Source: a virus
IMG/VR virus record: IMGVR_UViG_3300035698_002706
Location: 1-20,415 of that record
DNA: 20,415 nt
Reading direction: 5' to 3' (one strand)
Under the pieces are notes generated by a model. That model ran no database searches. It saw nothing but the letters and a program-made list of their open reading frames with translations, and was not told where the DNA came from. The position numbers were made by a program, and so were the translations under genes. Every line of letters begins with the position of its first letter. Position 1 is the stretch's first letter. Below are positions 14,125 to 20,415 of the stretch, piece by piece.

Positions 14125-15978
14125 ATGGCTCTTCTCGACGGTTTGTTTAACCGACAACAGCCCGCTACGGCACCCGTCGCCGGCCTGCTGGCTCCGCAGA
14201 AAAGCGGGCTATTCGGCATTTCCAGTCCGACGCTTATGGCTCTCGGTGCCGGCATCGCGAGCGGCGATGGCATTGGTGACGGGATCGGCAAGGGTTTGGC
14301 GCTGGCATCGCAGACAAAGCAGCGTGAGACGGACAGGGAGGCCTCTTTGGCACCGTTGCGAGCCAATTACGCGGCCCTGGTCCAAAGCGGCATGAAGCCT
14401 CAGGAAGCACTCCTGCAGGTCACATCACCGGGTACAGCGAAAGCGCTGGACGACCGTAAGCGCAAATCCGAATGGCAGCAATTCCTTCTTGGTAAGCCAT
14501 CTGCTGCGCCGGGCACCGATTTCGCTGCAAACCTTCGTGCAGCCGAAAGCGGTGGGGACGACACCGCGAAAAACCCAAATTCCAGTGCAACGGGTCGGTT
14601 CCAGTTCACCGACGGCACATGGGCAGGGTTGCAAAAGAACCATCCTCAGCTCGGTTTGACTGATGACGGCCGTACAGACCCAGCGCAACAGGAAAAGGCG
14701 TTGGCTGCTCTGACGGCGGAGAACGCCACGACACTCAAGAATGCGGGCATCCCGGCGACAGCTGCGAACCTGCATGGTGCGCACTTCCTCGGCGGGCCGA
14801 CAGCGGCCAAGGTCTTGGCAGCGCCGGACGATGCGCTGATCTCGTCCTTTGTCGGCGCCGATGCAATCACGGCAAATCCGTTTCTGCAAGGCATGAACGT
14901 CGGCGATTTCAAGAACTGGACTGCCGGCAAACAAGGTGCACAACCCGTCCAGGTCGCCCAGGCTCCGACAGGCGACATACGCGACGGGTTGACGAACCGG
15001 CAAAAGACGATCGCTGCAAGATTAGAACCCGAAAAGGGTCTGGCGCTCATCATGGATTTCCAGGCGGAGAACGCGGCCAAGGCCAAAACGGAAGCGGAAA
15101 AGGCGAAGGCCAATGGGGCCATGCGGACGCTCTTGATCAATCAGGGTGTTGATGAAGGGCAGGCAGACACCATGATCAACGCTGGCATCGCCGGGGATAT
15201 GGTCAAAGCCGGGATGAAGCCGGAAAAACTGCCTGCGCCTGTGCAAGAATACCTTTTTGCGGTTTCGAAAGGATTCCCTGGCTCGATCCTGGAATACAAG
15301 CAGGCAAGTAGGGGCAAGGGCCTATCCATCAAAACGAACCCGGACGGAACGATGGAACTCGTTCAAGGTGGATCGCTGTCAGATGCGCAACAGCCAACCA
15401 CGAAGACAACGAGCGATCTGCAAAAGAGTTTGGTTTCAGCGGAGGAAACGCTGGCACTCGTCAAGGATTTGAAAGAGGGCTTCAAGACCGAGTATTTCAC
15501 TTATGCGGGCGCTGCTAAAGCCGGGGCCGCGCGTGTCGCTGACAATACCCAAGGCATCCCGATCGTTGAAGACGCAACCCGGTATCTGGCTGACAAGGTT
15601 GGCGGTGATGAGAAGTTCCTTGCTGAACGCCGCGCCTATCTTGAGCAGGTCGCCCAGAGCTTCAATGCCTACCGCAAGGAAATCACCGGGGCAGCGGCGG
15701 CGGTCCAAGAGCTTGAGGACCTGAAAAAGGCAACACTGAACGCTGATCTTGGCCCCGCTGAATTCAAGGCATCTCTGGAGCTGCTGGAAAAGAAGGTGAA
15801 GCGAAGCCGTGCCATCAAACGCAAGTTGCTGCGAGAAGGTATCAGCGTCGGCGACCCAAGATTTGGGCCGCGTTTCGATCAGGAGTATTTCGCTCAAGGT
15901 GATGGCCAGCAGGCTTCAGCGGCACCATTCGGTAATGATGACATCATGAAGGAACTCCAGCGCAGGGGTGGGGAATAA
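14125..15978 (+). CDS. Internal virion protein with lytic transglycosylase domain
   Basis: The 617-aa protein carries a muramidase/SLT-like domain at about residues 131-225: FAANLRAAESGGDDTAKNPN with the likely catalytic Glu141, then SSATGRFQFTDGTWAGLQKN, the 'A.GryQF...TW' signature, and ANLHGAHFLGGPTAAKVLAA. This domain cuts glycan strands so the ejection apparatus can cross the cell wall, as in the T7 gp16 class. The first 60 residues are Gly/Ala-rich (LGAGIASGDGIGDGIGKGLA) and resemble membrane-seeking starts. After about residue 300 the protein is mainly alpha-helical with coiled-coil stretches near 300-330 and 500-560. AAGGAA eight bases upstream supports ATG 14125. It shares one base with the next gene's start. 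The domain is virion-borne and not an obvious free endolysin. Confidence 0.83.
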   Translation: MALLDGLFNRQQPATAPVAGLLAPQKSGLFGISSPTLMALGAGIASGDGIGDGIGKGLALASQTKQRETDREASLAPLRANYAALVQSGMKPQEALLQVTSPGTAKALDDRKRKSEWQQFLLGKPSAAPGTDFAANLRAAESGGDDTAKNPNSSATGRFQFTDGTWAGLQKNHPQLGLTDDGRTDPAQQEKALAALTAENATTLKNAGIPATAANLHGAHFLGGPTAAKVLAAPDDALISSFVGADAITANPFLQGMNVGDFKNWTAGKQGAQPVQVAQAPTGDIRDGLTNRQKTIAARLEPEKGLALIMDFQAENAAKAKTEAEKAKANGAMRTLLINQGVDEGQADTMINAGIAGDMVKAGMKPEKLPAPVQEYLFAVSKGFPGSILEYKQASRGKGLSIKTNPDGTMELVQGGSLSDAQQPTTKTTSDLQKSLVSAEETLALVKDLKEGFKTEYFTYAGAAKAGAARVADNTQGIPIVEDATRYLADKVGGDEKFLAERRAYLEQVAQSFNAYRKEITGAAAAVQELEDLKKATLNADLGPAEFKASLELLEKKVKRSRAIKRKLLREGISVGDPRFGPRFDQEYFAQGDGQQASAAPFGNDDIMKELQRRGGE

Positions 15979-18128
15979 TGGACATCACGAAAGTTCCTAC
16001 TGACCAACTGAAGGCGATGCTGGCAAAGATGGATGCCGTTGATGCCGCCCCGCCAACCGACATCACCCAGGTGCCGACCAGCGAACTCCAGGCGATGCTG
16101 GAAACCCAAGCCGCCAATGGGCGTGTAGCGCGTGGATTCGCGGCTGTCGACCAGGCGGCGCCGACCAGTCCTGAATTGCAGGAGGAGACCGAAGGCCGTG
16201 CGCAAAGCGGCGATCCGCGGTTCAACTCGAACCTGCTCGATGCGGGTGCGACGGGCATAGCCCAGGGCCTGACATTCGGGACATCGGATGAAATACAGGC
16301 GGCATTGCAATCTGGGTTCGGTCTACTGTCCGATTTCGACGAAACCCATGAGAACGTCTCTGCCGAAATGGAAGCGGCGCGGCGGAAGTATCCGTGGTTG
16401 TTCCTTGGCGGTGAACTGGCAGGCGGCGTTACCAATGCGGCTGGGCTCATCAAGTCGGGGCTTTCAGCTTCGGCAAGGTTCGCAGGTAGTAAGATCGGGA
16501 CGCGCATCGGCGCTGCCGCAGGGGATGGCGCTCTTGCTGGGGCAGCTTTCGGTGCGGGGTCCGGTGACGGTCTCCAAGACCGATGGGATCGTGCCCAGAC
16601 GGGATTTGCAGTCGGCGGGCTAACTGGGCCGATTGTTGAAGCTGCCGGCAACCAGGTCGCCAAGATCTTCTCGAAAAAGGTGCCGGGCCCTGGTTCTGAA
16701 GCGGTCGCCAAAGCAGACGAATTTGGAATCCCGCTGACGCGGGGGCAGGCGACCGGTGATGTCAAACAGCAGGCGTTCGAACAGGCCGCACTTAACGAAG
16801 CGAAAGGCGAAAAGGCGGGGAAGATCATTCGTGATTTCGCTGAACGCCAGCGACAGGCCATCACACACGCCGGCGAAGATCTCGGGGATGAATTTGGTGG
16901 AGGCGATAAACTCATCGAGGCGGTCGACGATGCTGGTCGTATCGTCCGGGACTCGGTCTCTGATCTCGCTGCAACGCTCAAGGATGACGGGAACCAGGCT
17001 TACAACGCTGTGGGAAGGCGTGACGCAACGATCGCCGCGTCTGCAGTGCGAGATTTGCCCAATCAGGTTAAAGGGGCTCTCGGGGTCACTGACGACATTC
17101 TGGACCCGTCGATCGCACCCGTTGCGACACGAGCTCAAAAGCTGATCTCCGATTTTGCCGCAAAGGCTGACGGCGATGCGGTTGGTGTCAGCATCCACGG
17201 GATGGAGCGGTTACGCCAAGGATTGAACCGCCTCAAAGCGGCGCCGGGTACCACCGATGCCATGGCGATGAAGGAAATCAAGAAAGGATTCGATACGTGG
17301 CTTGACGACACGGTCGACAATGCCCTGTTCTCAGGTGACCCGAGAGTTCTGGCTGACCTGAAAGACGCACGGGGCATATGGACTCAGTATCTCGGGATCG
17401 TCCGACCGAAAGCCAAAGATGACGCCGGCCGTGTTATCGAAAAGTTCGCGACACAAGACGTTGATGCAGTCGAAGCAGTGAACTGGATGATCGGGTCCGC
17501 GAATTTTGGAGCGTCCGGCCGTCCAGTCCGAGTGGTCAAACGCGTGAAGGAACTGTTCGGGCCTGACAGTGATCAAATCAACTCACTGCGCCAGGCTGCA
17601 TGGCTCCGGATCACTCAAGCCCCGCGCGGTGGGAACGCTCCTGGAGCCGCGGAGGTCGCAAACCGGGTCAATGATTTTGTGCTGAGGAAGGGCAAGCCAC
17701 TTGCGAACGAACTCTTTGCTCCAAAAGAGCGAACGCAAATGCTCAGGTATGTGAGTGCATTGAGGCAGACCATTCCAAAGCCGGAGGCCACAAATCCTTC
17801 AAAATCCGGGTTTGCTGCATCACGGCTGCTGGCAAGTGTCGGCGACAATATCAGCGCCCTCCTGGGGTATTCGGCCGGCGGGGTGGATGCTGGCATAGCA
17901 ACCCGCTTGGCTCTGCCCATATTCAGAAACACCCGCCACGCGTCTCAGGCCCGAACGGCGATAACAAAGCCGACGCTGCCCGCTCGGACGACTGGTGGCG
18001 GTTTGGTCGGCGGTGGGCTGGCTGGCGGCTCTGAAAAGCAGTTCGGAATGGCGCCAAGTCGATCGGCAACCGGCCCGTTGGAAATTACGATCAGGCCTAG
18101 CGATATACCAAAAAGGGCGACACGATAA
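15978..18128 (+). CDS. Large internal virion / DNA-ejection protein, 716 aa
   Basis: The start overlaps the transglycosylase gene stop (TAATG). Residues 2-15 and 28-41 repeat one motif (DITKVPTDQLKAML and DITQVPTSELQAML), joined by a short Ala/Pro linker. Residues about 85-145 contain GIAQGLTFGTSDEIQAALQS and a YPWLFLGGELAGG segment that I recall from large podovirus internal proteins. A Gly/Ala-rich hydrophobic stretch (131-200) could insert into membranes. From about 230 to 640 the protein is mostly helical, with many charged residues, and the C-terminus is Gly- and Thr-rich, then basic. It is the last gene of the + strand ejection block, and its stop abuts the stop of an opposite-strand gene with no base between. 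It probably forms part of the periplasmic channel with the two preceding proteins. Confidence 0.75.
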   Translation: MDITKVPTDQLKAMLAKMDAVDAAPPTDITQVPTSELQAMLETQAANGRVARGFAAVDQAAPTSPELQEETEGRAQSGDPRFNSNLLDAGATGIAQGLTFGTSDEIQAALQSGFGLLSDFDETHENVSAEMEAARRKYPWLFLGGELAGGVTNAAGLIKSGLSASARFAGSKIGTRIGAAAGDGALAGAAFGAGSGDGLQDRWDRAQTGFAVGGLTGPIVEAAGNQVAKIFSKKVPGPGSEAVAKADEFGIPLTRGQATGDVKQQAFEQAALNEAKGEKAGKIIRDFAERQRQAITHAGEDLGDEFGGGDKLIEAVDDAGRIVRDSVSDLAATLKDDGNQAYNAVGRRDATIAASAVRDLPNQVKGALGVTDDILDPSIAPVATRAQKLISDFAAKADGDAVGVSIHGMERLRQGLNRLKAAPGTTDAMAMKEIKKGFDTWLDDTVDNALFSGDPRVLADLKDARGIWTQYLGIVRPKAKDDAGRVIEKFATQDVDAVEAVNWMIGSANFGASGRPVRVVKRVKELFGPDSDQINSLRQAAWLRITQAPRGGNAPGAAEVANRVNDFVLRKGKPLANELFAPKERTQMLRYVSALRQTIPKPEATNPSKSGFAASRLLASVGDNISALLGYSAGGVDAGIATRLALPIFRNTRHASQARTAITKPTLPARTTGGGLVGGGLAGGSEKQFGMAPSRSATGPLEITIRPSDIPKRATR

Positions 18129-18341
18129 TTATGCCGGATCGATGAACATCCAGGCGGATCCGAGGAGCATTACCAATGGGGCAAAGAAGCAGAAGTTCGC
18201 TACGTACTTCACCCCGGCGTCCTTCCATCCGTCGCGTTCGGCCATGTGCTTTGCAATCAGACTCCACGCGAAGAGGATCGCCAGAATGTTCGCCAGGAGG
18301 ATAGGGGCAGCTTCACGGATGATTTCGGTCATAAGCAACAC
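18129..18341 (-). CDS. Small two-helix membrane protein (unknown; holin possible)
   Basis: The - strand frame gives 70 residues from GTG 18341, or 67 from ATG 18332 (MTEIIREAAPILLANILAIL); neither has a strong ribosome site. Two hydrophobic helices are clear: about 10-29 (with FAWSLIA at its end) and about 50-66 (FCFFAPLVMLLGSAWMF). Between them is a charged loop (KHMAERDGWKDAGVKY). The size and the two membrane segments suit a class II-type holin, and no other lysis gene is visible here, but many small phage membrane proteins look alike. It is convergent with the long + strand block, stop to stop, and is the last of three genes in the same direction. Superinfection exclusion or envelope modification are alternatives. 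Confidence 0.6.
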   Translation of the reverse strand: MLLMTEIIREAAPILLANILAILFAWSLIAKHMAERDGWKDAGVKYVANFCFFAPLVMLLGSAWMFIDPA

Positions 18342-18374
18342 ATAACCACGAAGGGAGAAATTTCCAAGCGGGGA

Positions 18375-18812
18375 CTATTTGACGAGACAATGACCATAAT
18401 ACTGGGACGGGACACCAACTGAACCTATGCCGGTTGCGCGAGAATGAACGGAAGGGTTGGAGCCCAGTGTTTTGCCAAAGAGCGTTGTTACTTGAACGGT
18501 CGAATTGCCAGTGACCTCTATGAAAGTGATCTTGTCGGCGCCCCACACCACATGAACTTTTGCGGCACCCTGGTTTGCGTGGAGGAAGGCGGTGCTTTCG
18601 CCAGGCTCTACGACGAATGAGAGCTTGAATTCAGAATCCTGGTGCAATTCCATCGCAATCGTAGGGCTGGATTTCTCCGTCTTGGCGGTAAGCGTGGCAC
18701 TCGCACTTTTTGGGTACTCGCAAGTGATCGCTATCGGGTTGGCTGAAGCTTGGGCCAACCCCAGTGCAAAAGTCGCAGTTGCCCAGGCCACGAGTTTGAA
18801 AAAATCGTCCAT
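18375..18812 (-). CDS. Secreted protein with Sec signal peptide, 145 aa (accessory/moron candidate)
   Basis: Start ATG at 18812 (MDDFFKLVAWATATFALGLA) gives a clear signal peptide: a hydrophobic core about residues 7-20 and a cleavage site after QASA (residue 24). The mature chain begins NPIAITCEYP and is beta-rich (EFKLSFVVEPGESTAFLHAN, then VHVVWGADKITFIEV). It has only two cysteines, Cys31 and Cys142, near both ends, which could form one disulfide in the periplasm. The frame extends to 18908, but that extension lacks a signal peptide and the promoter below would lie inside it. The promoter sits so close to this ATG that the mRNA would be leaderless. I do not recognise the family. Opposite strand, own promoter and export signal are the profile of a lysogenic-conversion or superinfection-exclusion gene, which is inference. 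Confidence 0.68.
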   Translation of the reverse strand: MDDFFKLVAWATATFALGLAQASANPIAITCEYPKSASATLTAKTEKSSPTIAMELHQDSEFKLSFVVEPGESTAFLHANQGAAKVHVVWGADKITFIEVTGNSTVQVTTLFGKTLGSNPSVHSRATGIGSVGVPSQYYGHCLVK

Positions 18813-18818
18813 CGGCGG

Positions 18819-18847
18819 AATATAGCCACCCAGCAGGCAAACGCCAA
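18819..18847 (-). promoter_or_regulatory. Sigma70-like promoter for the secreted protein gene
   Basis: Read on the - strand, TTGGCG (18847-18842, four of six with TTGACA) is followed by a 17-base spacer and TATATT (18824-18819, five of six with TATAAT). Initiation about seven bases past the -10 would fall at 18812, the first base of the ATG. Spacing is ideal and no Shine-Dalgarno fits before that ATG, so a leaderless transcript is expected. It was found by eye. Confidence 0.5.
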
Positions 18848-18864
18848 GGGGTGCGGCATGAACG

Positions 18865-19053
18865 TCAGTGAGAACGAGGAGGAGCAACTTTTGCCTTGGC
18901 CGCCTCATCTATTAATTGTTGGCCGAGTTCCGTTGCGTGATCGGGGGCAATCGCAAATCCGATCTCAGTTGGTAGATTGTGATCCATTATCAGAGCCACT
19001 TTTTCGCCGTCTGCGGTCGGGAGTGTACCAACATCGTACTTCTCCGCAGTCAC
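18865..19053 (-). CDS. Small conserved-looking hypothetical protein, 62 aa
   Basis: GTG start at 19053; in the same frame a stop lies at 19099-19101, and no better start is available. The product reads like a genuine domain: YDVGTLPTADGEKVALIMDH is strand-rich, then LPTEIGFAIAPDHATELGQQ and LIDEAAKA form a helix. This matches the shape 'v.l.l....g.....l....a..La..LleaA..a', which I recall from small uncharacterised proteins in proteobacteria and their phages. No membrane segment or signal is present. It lies upstream of the secreted protein gene in the same direction, 52 bases away, but that gene seems to have its own promoter. Function unknown. Start uncertain because no clear ribosome site was seen. 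Confidence 0.5.
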   Translation of the reverse strand: MTAEKYDVGTLPTADGEKVALIMDHNLPTEIGFAIAPDHATELGQQLIDEAAKAKVAPPRSH

Positions 19054-19100
19054 AAATCGCCCGCTCGTCCATTCACCGGTTTGTTGACGACGAAGGATTT

Positions 19101-19445
19101 ATGTCGGCGATGTTGAACCTGCTTGGAACTAGAACGGCTTGGGAGTTGTTTTATGTGCCAACACTTCTTGAGATGAGAACATCACCGTTGGGGCGGCCTA
19201 ATTTCGAGGTGCAGGGCATTGCGGAAGCGAAAGGAAATTCGCTTCTGACCAGTCTGGAGCACATGACTGGTGGAAAGGTTGGCTACCTTTATGACCACTA
19301 CCTACCGGATCAGAAGCCCGACCCGCTTTCGCTTGTGGTGTCCGAAGAAGACTCGCACCCAAACCCTAAAGGAAATCGAGTCTTGGTTGATGCGATCGTC
19401 GACGCGCTGAAAGACGCCCCGCCAACGAAACACTTGTTCGAGTAA
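19101..19445 (+). pseudogene. C-terminal fragment resembling an SGNH/GDSL hydrolase
   Basis: From ATG 19101 the + frame gives 114 residues. Its end, VVSEEDSHPNPKGNRVLVDA followed by IVDALK, closely matches block V of SGNH hydrolases, where Asp and His of the catalytic triad sit before 'PN..G......a'. The N-terminal GDS block with the catalytic serine is missing; the frame is open further left to 18750, but that part mirrors the opposite-strand genes and has no SGNH features. GAAGGA lies three bases before the ATG, so a short product may still be made. The simplest reading is the stump of an esterase or lipase-like gene, perhaps a former fibre-associated deacetylase, cut when the opposite-strand cassette arrived or by deletion. 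A complete short protein of unknown role cannot be excluded. Confidence 0.5.
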
Positions 19446-19485
19446 GCGGCGAGTAACACGACTTCAAAACACGCGTAACGAAACC

Positions 19486-19509
19486 AAGCGGCTCCAGGGC
19501 CGCTTTTTT
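19486..19509 (+). terminator. Intrinsic (Rho-independent) terminator
   Basis: AAGCGGC (19486-19492) pairs with GCCGCTT (19499-19505), seven pairs around a six-base loop, followed by a run of six T (19504-19509). This is a textbook intrinsic terminator on the + strand, 40 bases after the SGNH-like frame ends and 21 bases before the tail-collar gene ATG. The complementary strand lacks a T-run, so it works one way. Confidence 0.8.
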
Positions 19510-19530
19510 CATGGAAAATCGGAGATTGAA

Positions 19531-20415
19531 ATGAAGAACTTCCGGATGCCTTTCGGGGCACTGGTCGCGATGGCGCTTGTCTTGGTGACAGCGCCGGCGG
19601 CCGCCACACTTTGGAAATGGTCCACAACCGCGGCATCGAACGCAACTTCGGATTCCACAATCAATTGGGCGGAAGGACAGTCGCCGGGCTCTGTAAATGA
19701 CTCCGCGCGTGCGATGATGGCGGCCGTCGCCAAATACCGTGATGATGTCGCCAATGCGGGCACGACAGGCGGCACGGCATCCGCCTACACCCTGACGACG
19801 ACGCAATCACTCACGGTGTTGACGAACAAGTTTTCGGTCGCATTGACCGCCCACGCAGCGAACAACGCGGGTGCCACGATCGCAGTTGACGGGCTCACCG
19901 CCAAGCCCCTGGCAACGACATCGGGCGACGCGATCGGCGCCGGTGTTCTTGCACAGGGTGGCCGGTACACCATCAGTTACGATTCCGGTGAGGACGAGTG
20001 GGTCGTCCACTCGATCCAGGCGGACCCGTCGCCGTTCCCGGTAGGCGCCTATCTGGACTATTCCGGGTCGTCGGCGCCGTCTGGCTGGCTTCTGGCCAAT
20101 GGCCAGGCCGTTTCTCGCACGACCTATGCGGACCTGTTCACGCTTCTAAGCACGACTTACGGCGTCGGTGATGGTTCCACCACGTTCAATCTTCCAGACT
20201 TCCGCGGCCGGGTTGCTGCTGGATCTGACACGATGGGAACGACGGCGGCGAGTCGCCTAACTGCTACCACGATGAGCGGCAACGGGCAGGGTTTGGGTGA
20301 AACGGGCGGCACGGAAACGCACGCTCTTATCACGGCAGAACTCGCTGCTCATACGCATAGCGGGTCGACTCTTACGGCATCCTCTGCGGGAGCGCACACC
20401 CACGGGACAACGGAA
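19531..20415 (+). CDS. Tail-collar domain fibre protein with N-terminal signal peptide (3' end beyond window)
   Basis: ATG 19531 has GGAG (19521-19524) six bases upstream. The frame stays open to the window edge (295 residues visible). It begins MKNFRMPFGALVAMALVLVT, a Sec-type signal peptide with a likely cut after APAAA (about residue 25). Next comes INWAEGQSPGSVNDSARAMM, then AAVAKYRDD, a segment I recall from phage fibre starts. A beta-rich shaft follows, then a phage tail-collar domain: GAYLDYSGSSAPSGWLLANG, then YADLFTLLSTTYGVGDGSTT and FNLPDFRGRV. The end is His/Thr-rich (HTHSGSTLT, AHTHGTTE), as in metal-binding fibre tips. It should be a receptor-binding tail fibre or knob. The signal peptide is odd for a virion protein. 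The gene lies just after a terminator, so its transcription needs read-through or an unseen promoter. Confidence 0.88.
   Translation, partial: MKNFRMPFGALVAMALVLVTAPAAATLWKWSTTAASNATSDSTINWAEGQSPGSVNDSARAMMAAVAKYRDDVANAGTTGGTASAYTLTTTQSLTVLTNKFSVALTAHAANNAGATIAVDGLTAKPLATTSGDAIGAGVLAQGGRYTISYDSGEDEWVVHSIQADPSPFPVGAYLDYSGSSAPSGWLLANGQAVSRTTYADLFTLLSTTYGVGDGSTTFNLPDFRGRVAAGSDTMGTTAASRLTATTMSGNGQGLGETGGTETHALITAELAAHTHSGSTLTASSAGAHTHGTTE

Noticed and set aside
15944-16981. 345-aa open frame on the - strand over the large ejection protein
   Set aside because: The product is low-complexity (Ser/Ala/Pro), antisense to a gene with recognisable features.
18750-19080. Left extension of the SGNH-like + strand frame
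   Set aside because: This part mirrors opposite-strand genes with better coding character and shows no SGNH motif. The real homology seems to begin near 19080-19101.
19511-19534. Seven-codon frame (MENRRLK) between the terminator and the fibre gene, overlapping its start
   Set aside because: It looks like a leader peptide but has no ribosome site and no run of one amino acid; the overlap is probably chance.
1-20415. tRNA genes, rRNA, CRISPR arrays, insertion sequences, attachment sites
   Set aside because: Reading both strands I saw no cloverleaf, no regularly spaced direct repeats, and no transposase or terminal inverted repeats that I could support.

Overview
This window is a densely packed virion-assembly (late) region of a tailed phage or prophage with podovirus-type morphology. 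Nearly everything reads on the + strand, and several genes overlap at stop/start (TAATG, TGATG, ATGA), as in one long late operon. The gene order is: small hypotheticals, terminase small and large subunits, a small virion-like protein, portal, a 58-aa helical protein, scaffold, major capsid protein of the N4-gp56 type, two small virion-like proteins, a DHH-family phosphoesterase, head-tail adaptor, tail nozzle-like protein, a small beta-rich protein, a GNAT-like small protein, three internal/ejection-type proteins (one with a lytic transglycosylase domain), then an accessory patch and the start of a tail-collar fibre gene that runs off the right edge. No sheath, tape-measure or baseplate genes are seen, which fits a short-tailed phage. 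No integrase, repressor or replication gene lies in the window, so lifestyle cannot be decided from it. GC-rich coding sequence and protein flavour suggest a proteobacterial, probably alphaproteobacterial host; this is inference only.

Layout: 1-915 holds a gene tail and two unknown small proteins, one built of three repeats. 922-7019 holds packaging and procapsid genes (TerS, TerL, portal, scaffold). 7020-7195 is a structured non-coding leader. 7196-9313 holds capsid, a decoration-like protein and a signal-peptide-bearing virion-like protein. 9385-10275 encodes the DHH phosphoesterase, an enzyme out of place among structural genes. 10303-12718 holds connector and tail genes. 12711-18128 holds the internal virion proteins that would form the ejection machinery.

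18129-19485 is different. It carries three small genes on the opposite strand: a two-helix membrane protein, a secreted protein with its own sigma70-like promoter and probably a leaderless mRNA, and a short conserved-looking protein. Next to them is a + strand fragment resembling the C-terminal end of an SGNH/GDSL hydrolase. An intrinsic terminator at 19486-19509 closes the patch. This looks like an accessory (moron-type) locus inserted between the ejection genes and the tail fibre gene, and it is the best candidate here for undescribed biology, together with the DHH enzyme and the signal peptides on two virion-like proteins.

All functional names come from reading motifs and remembered family patterns; no database search was run.
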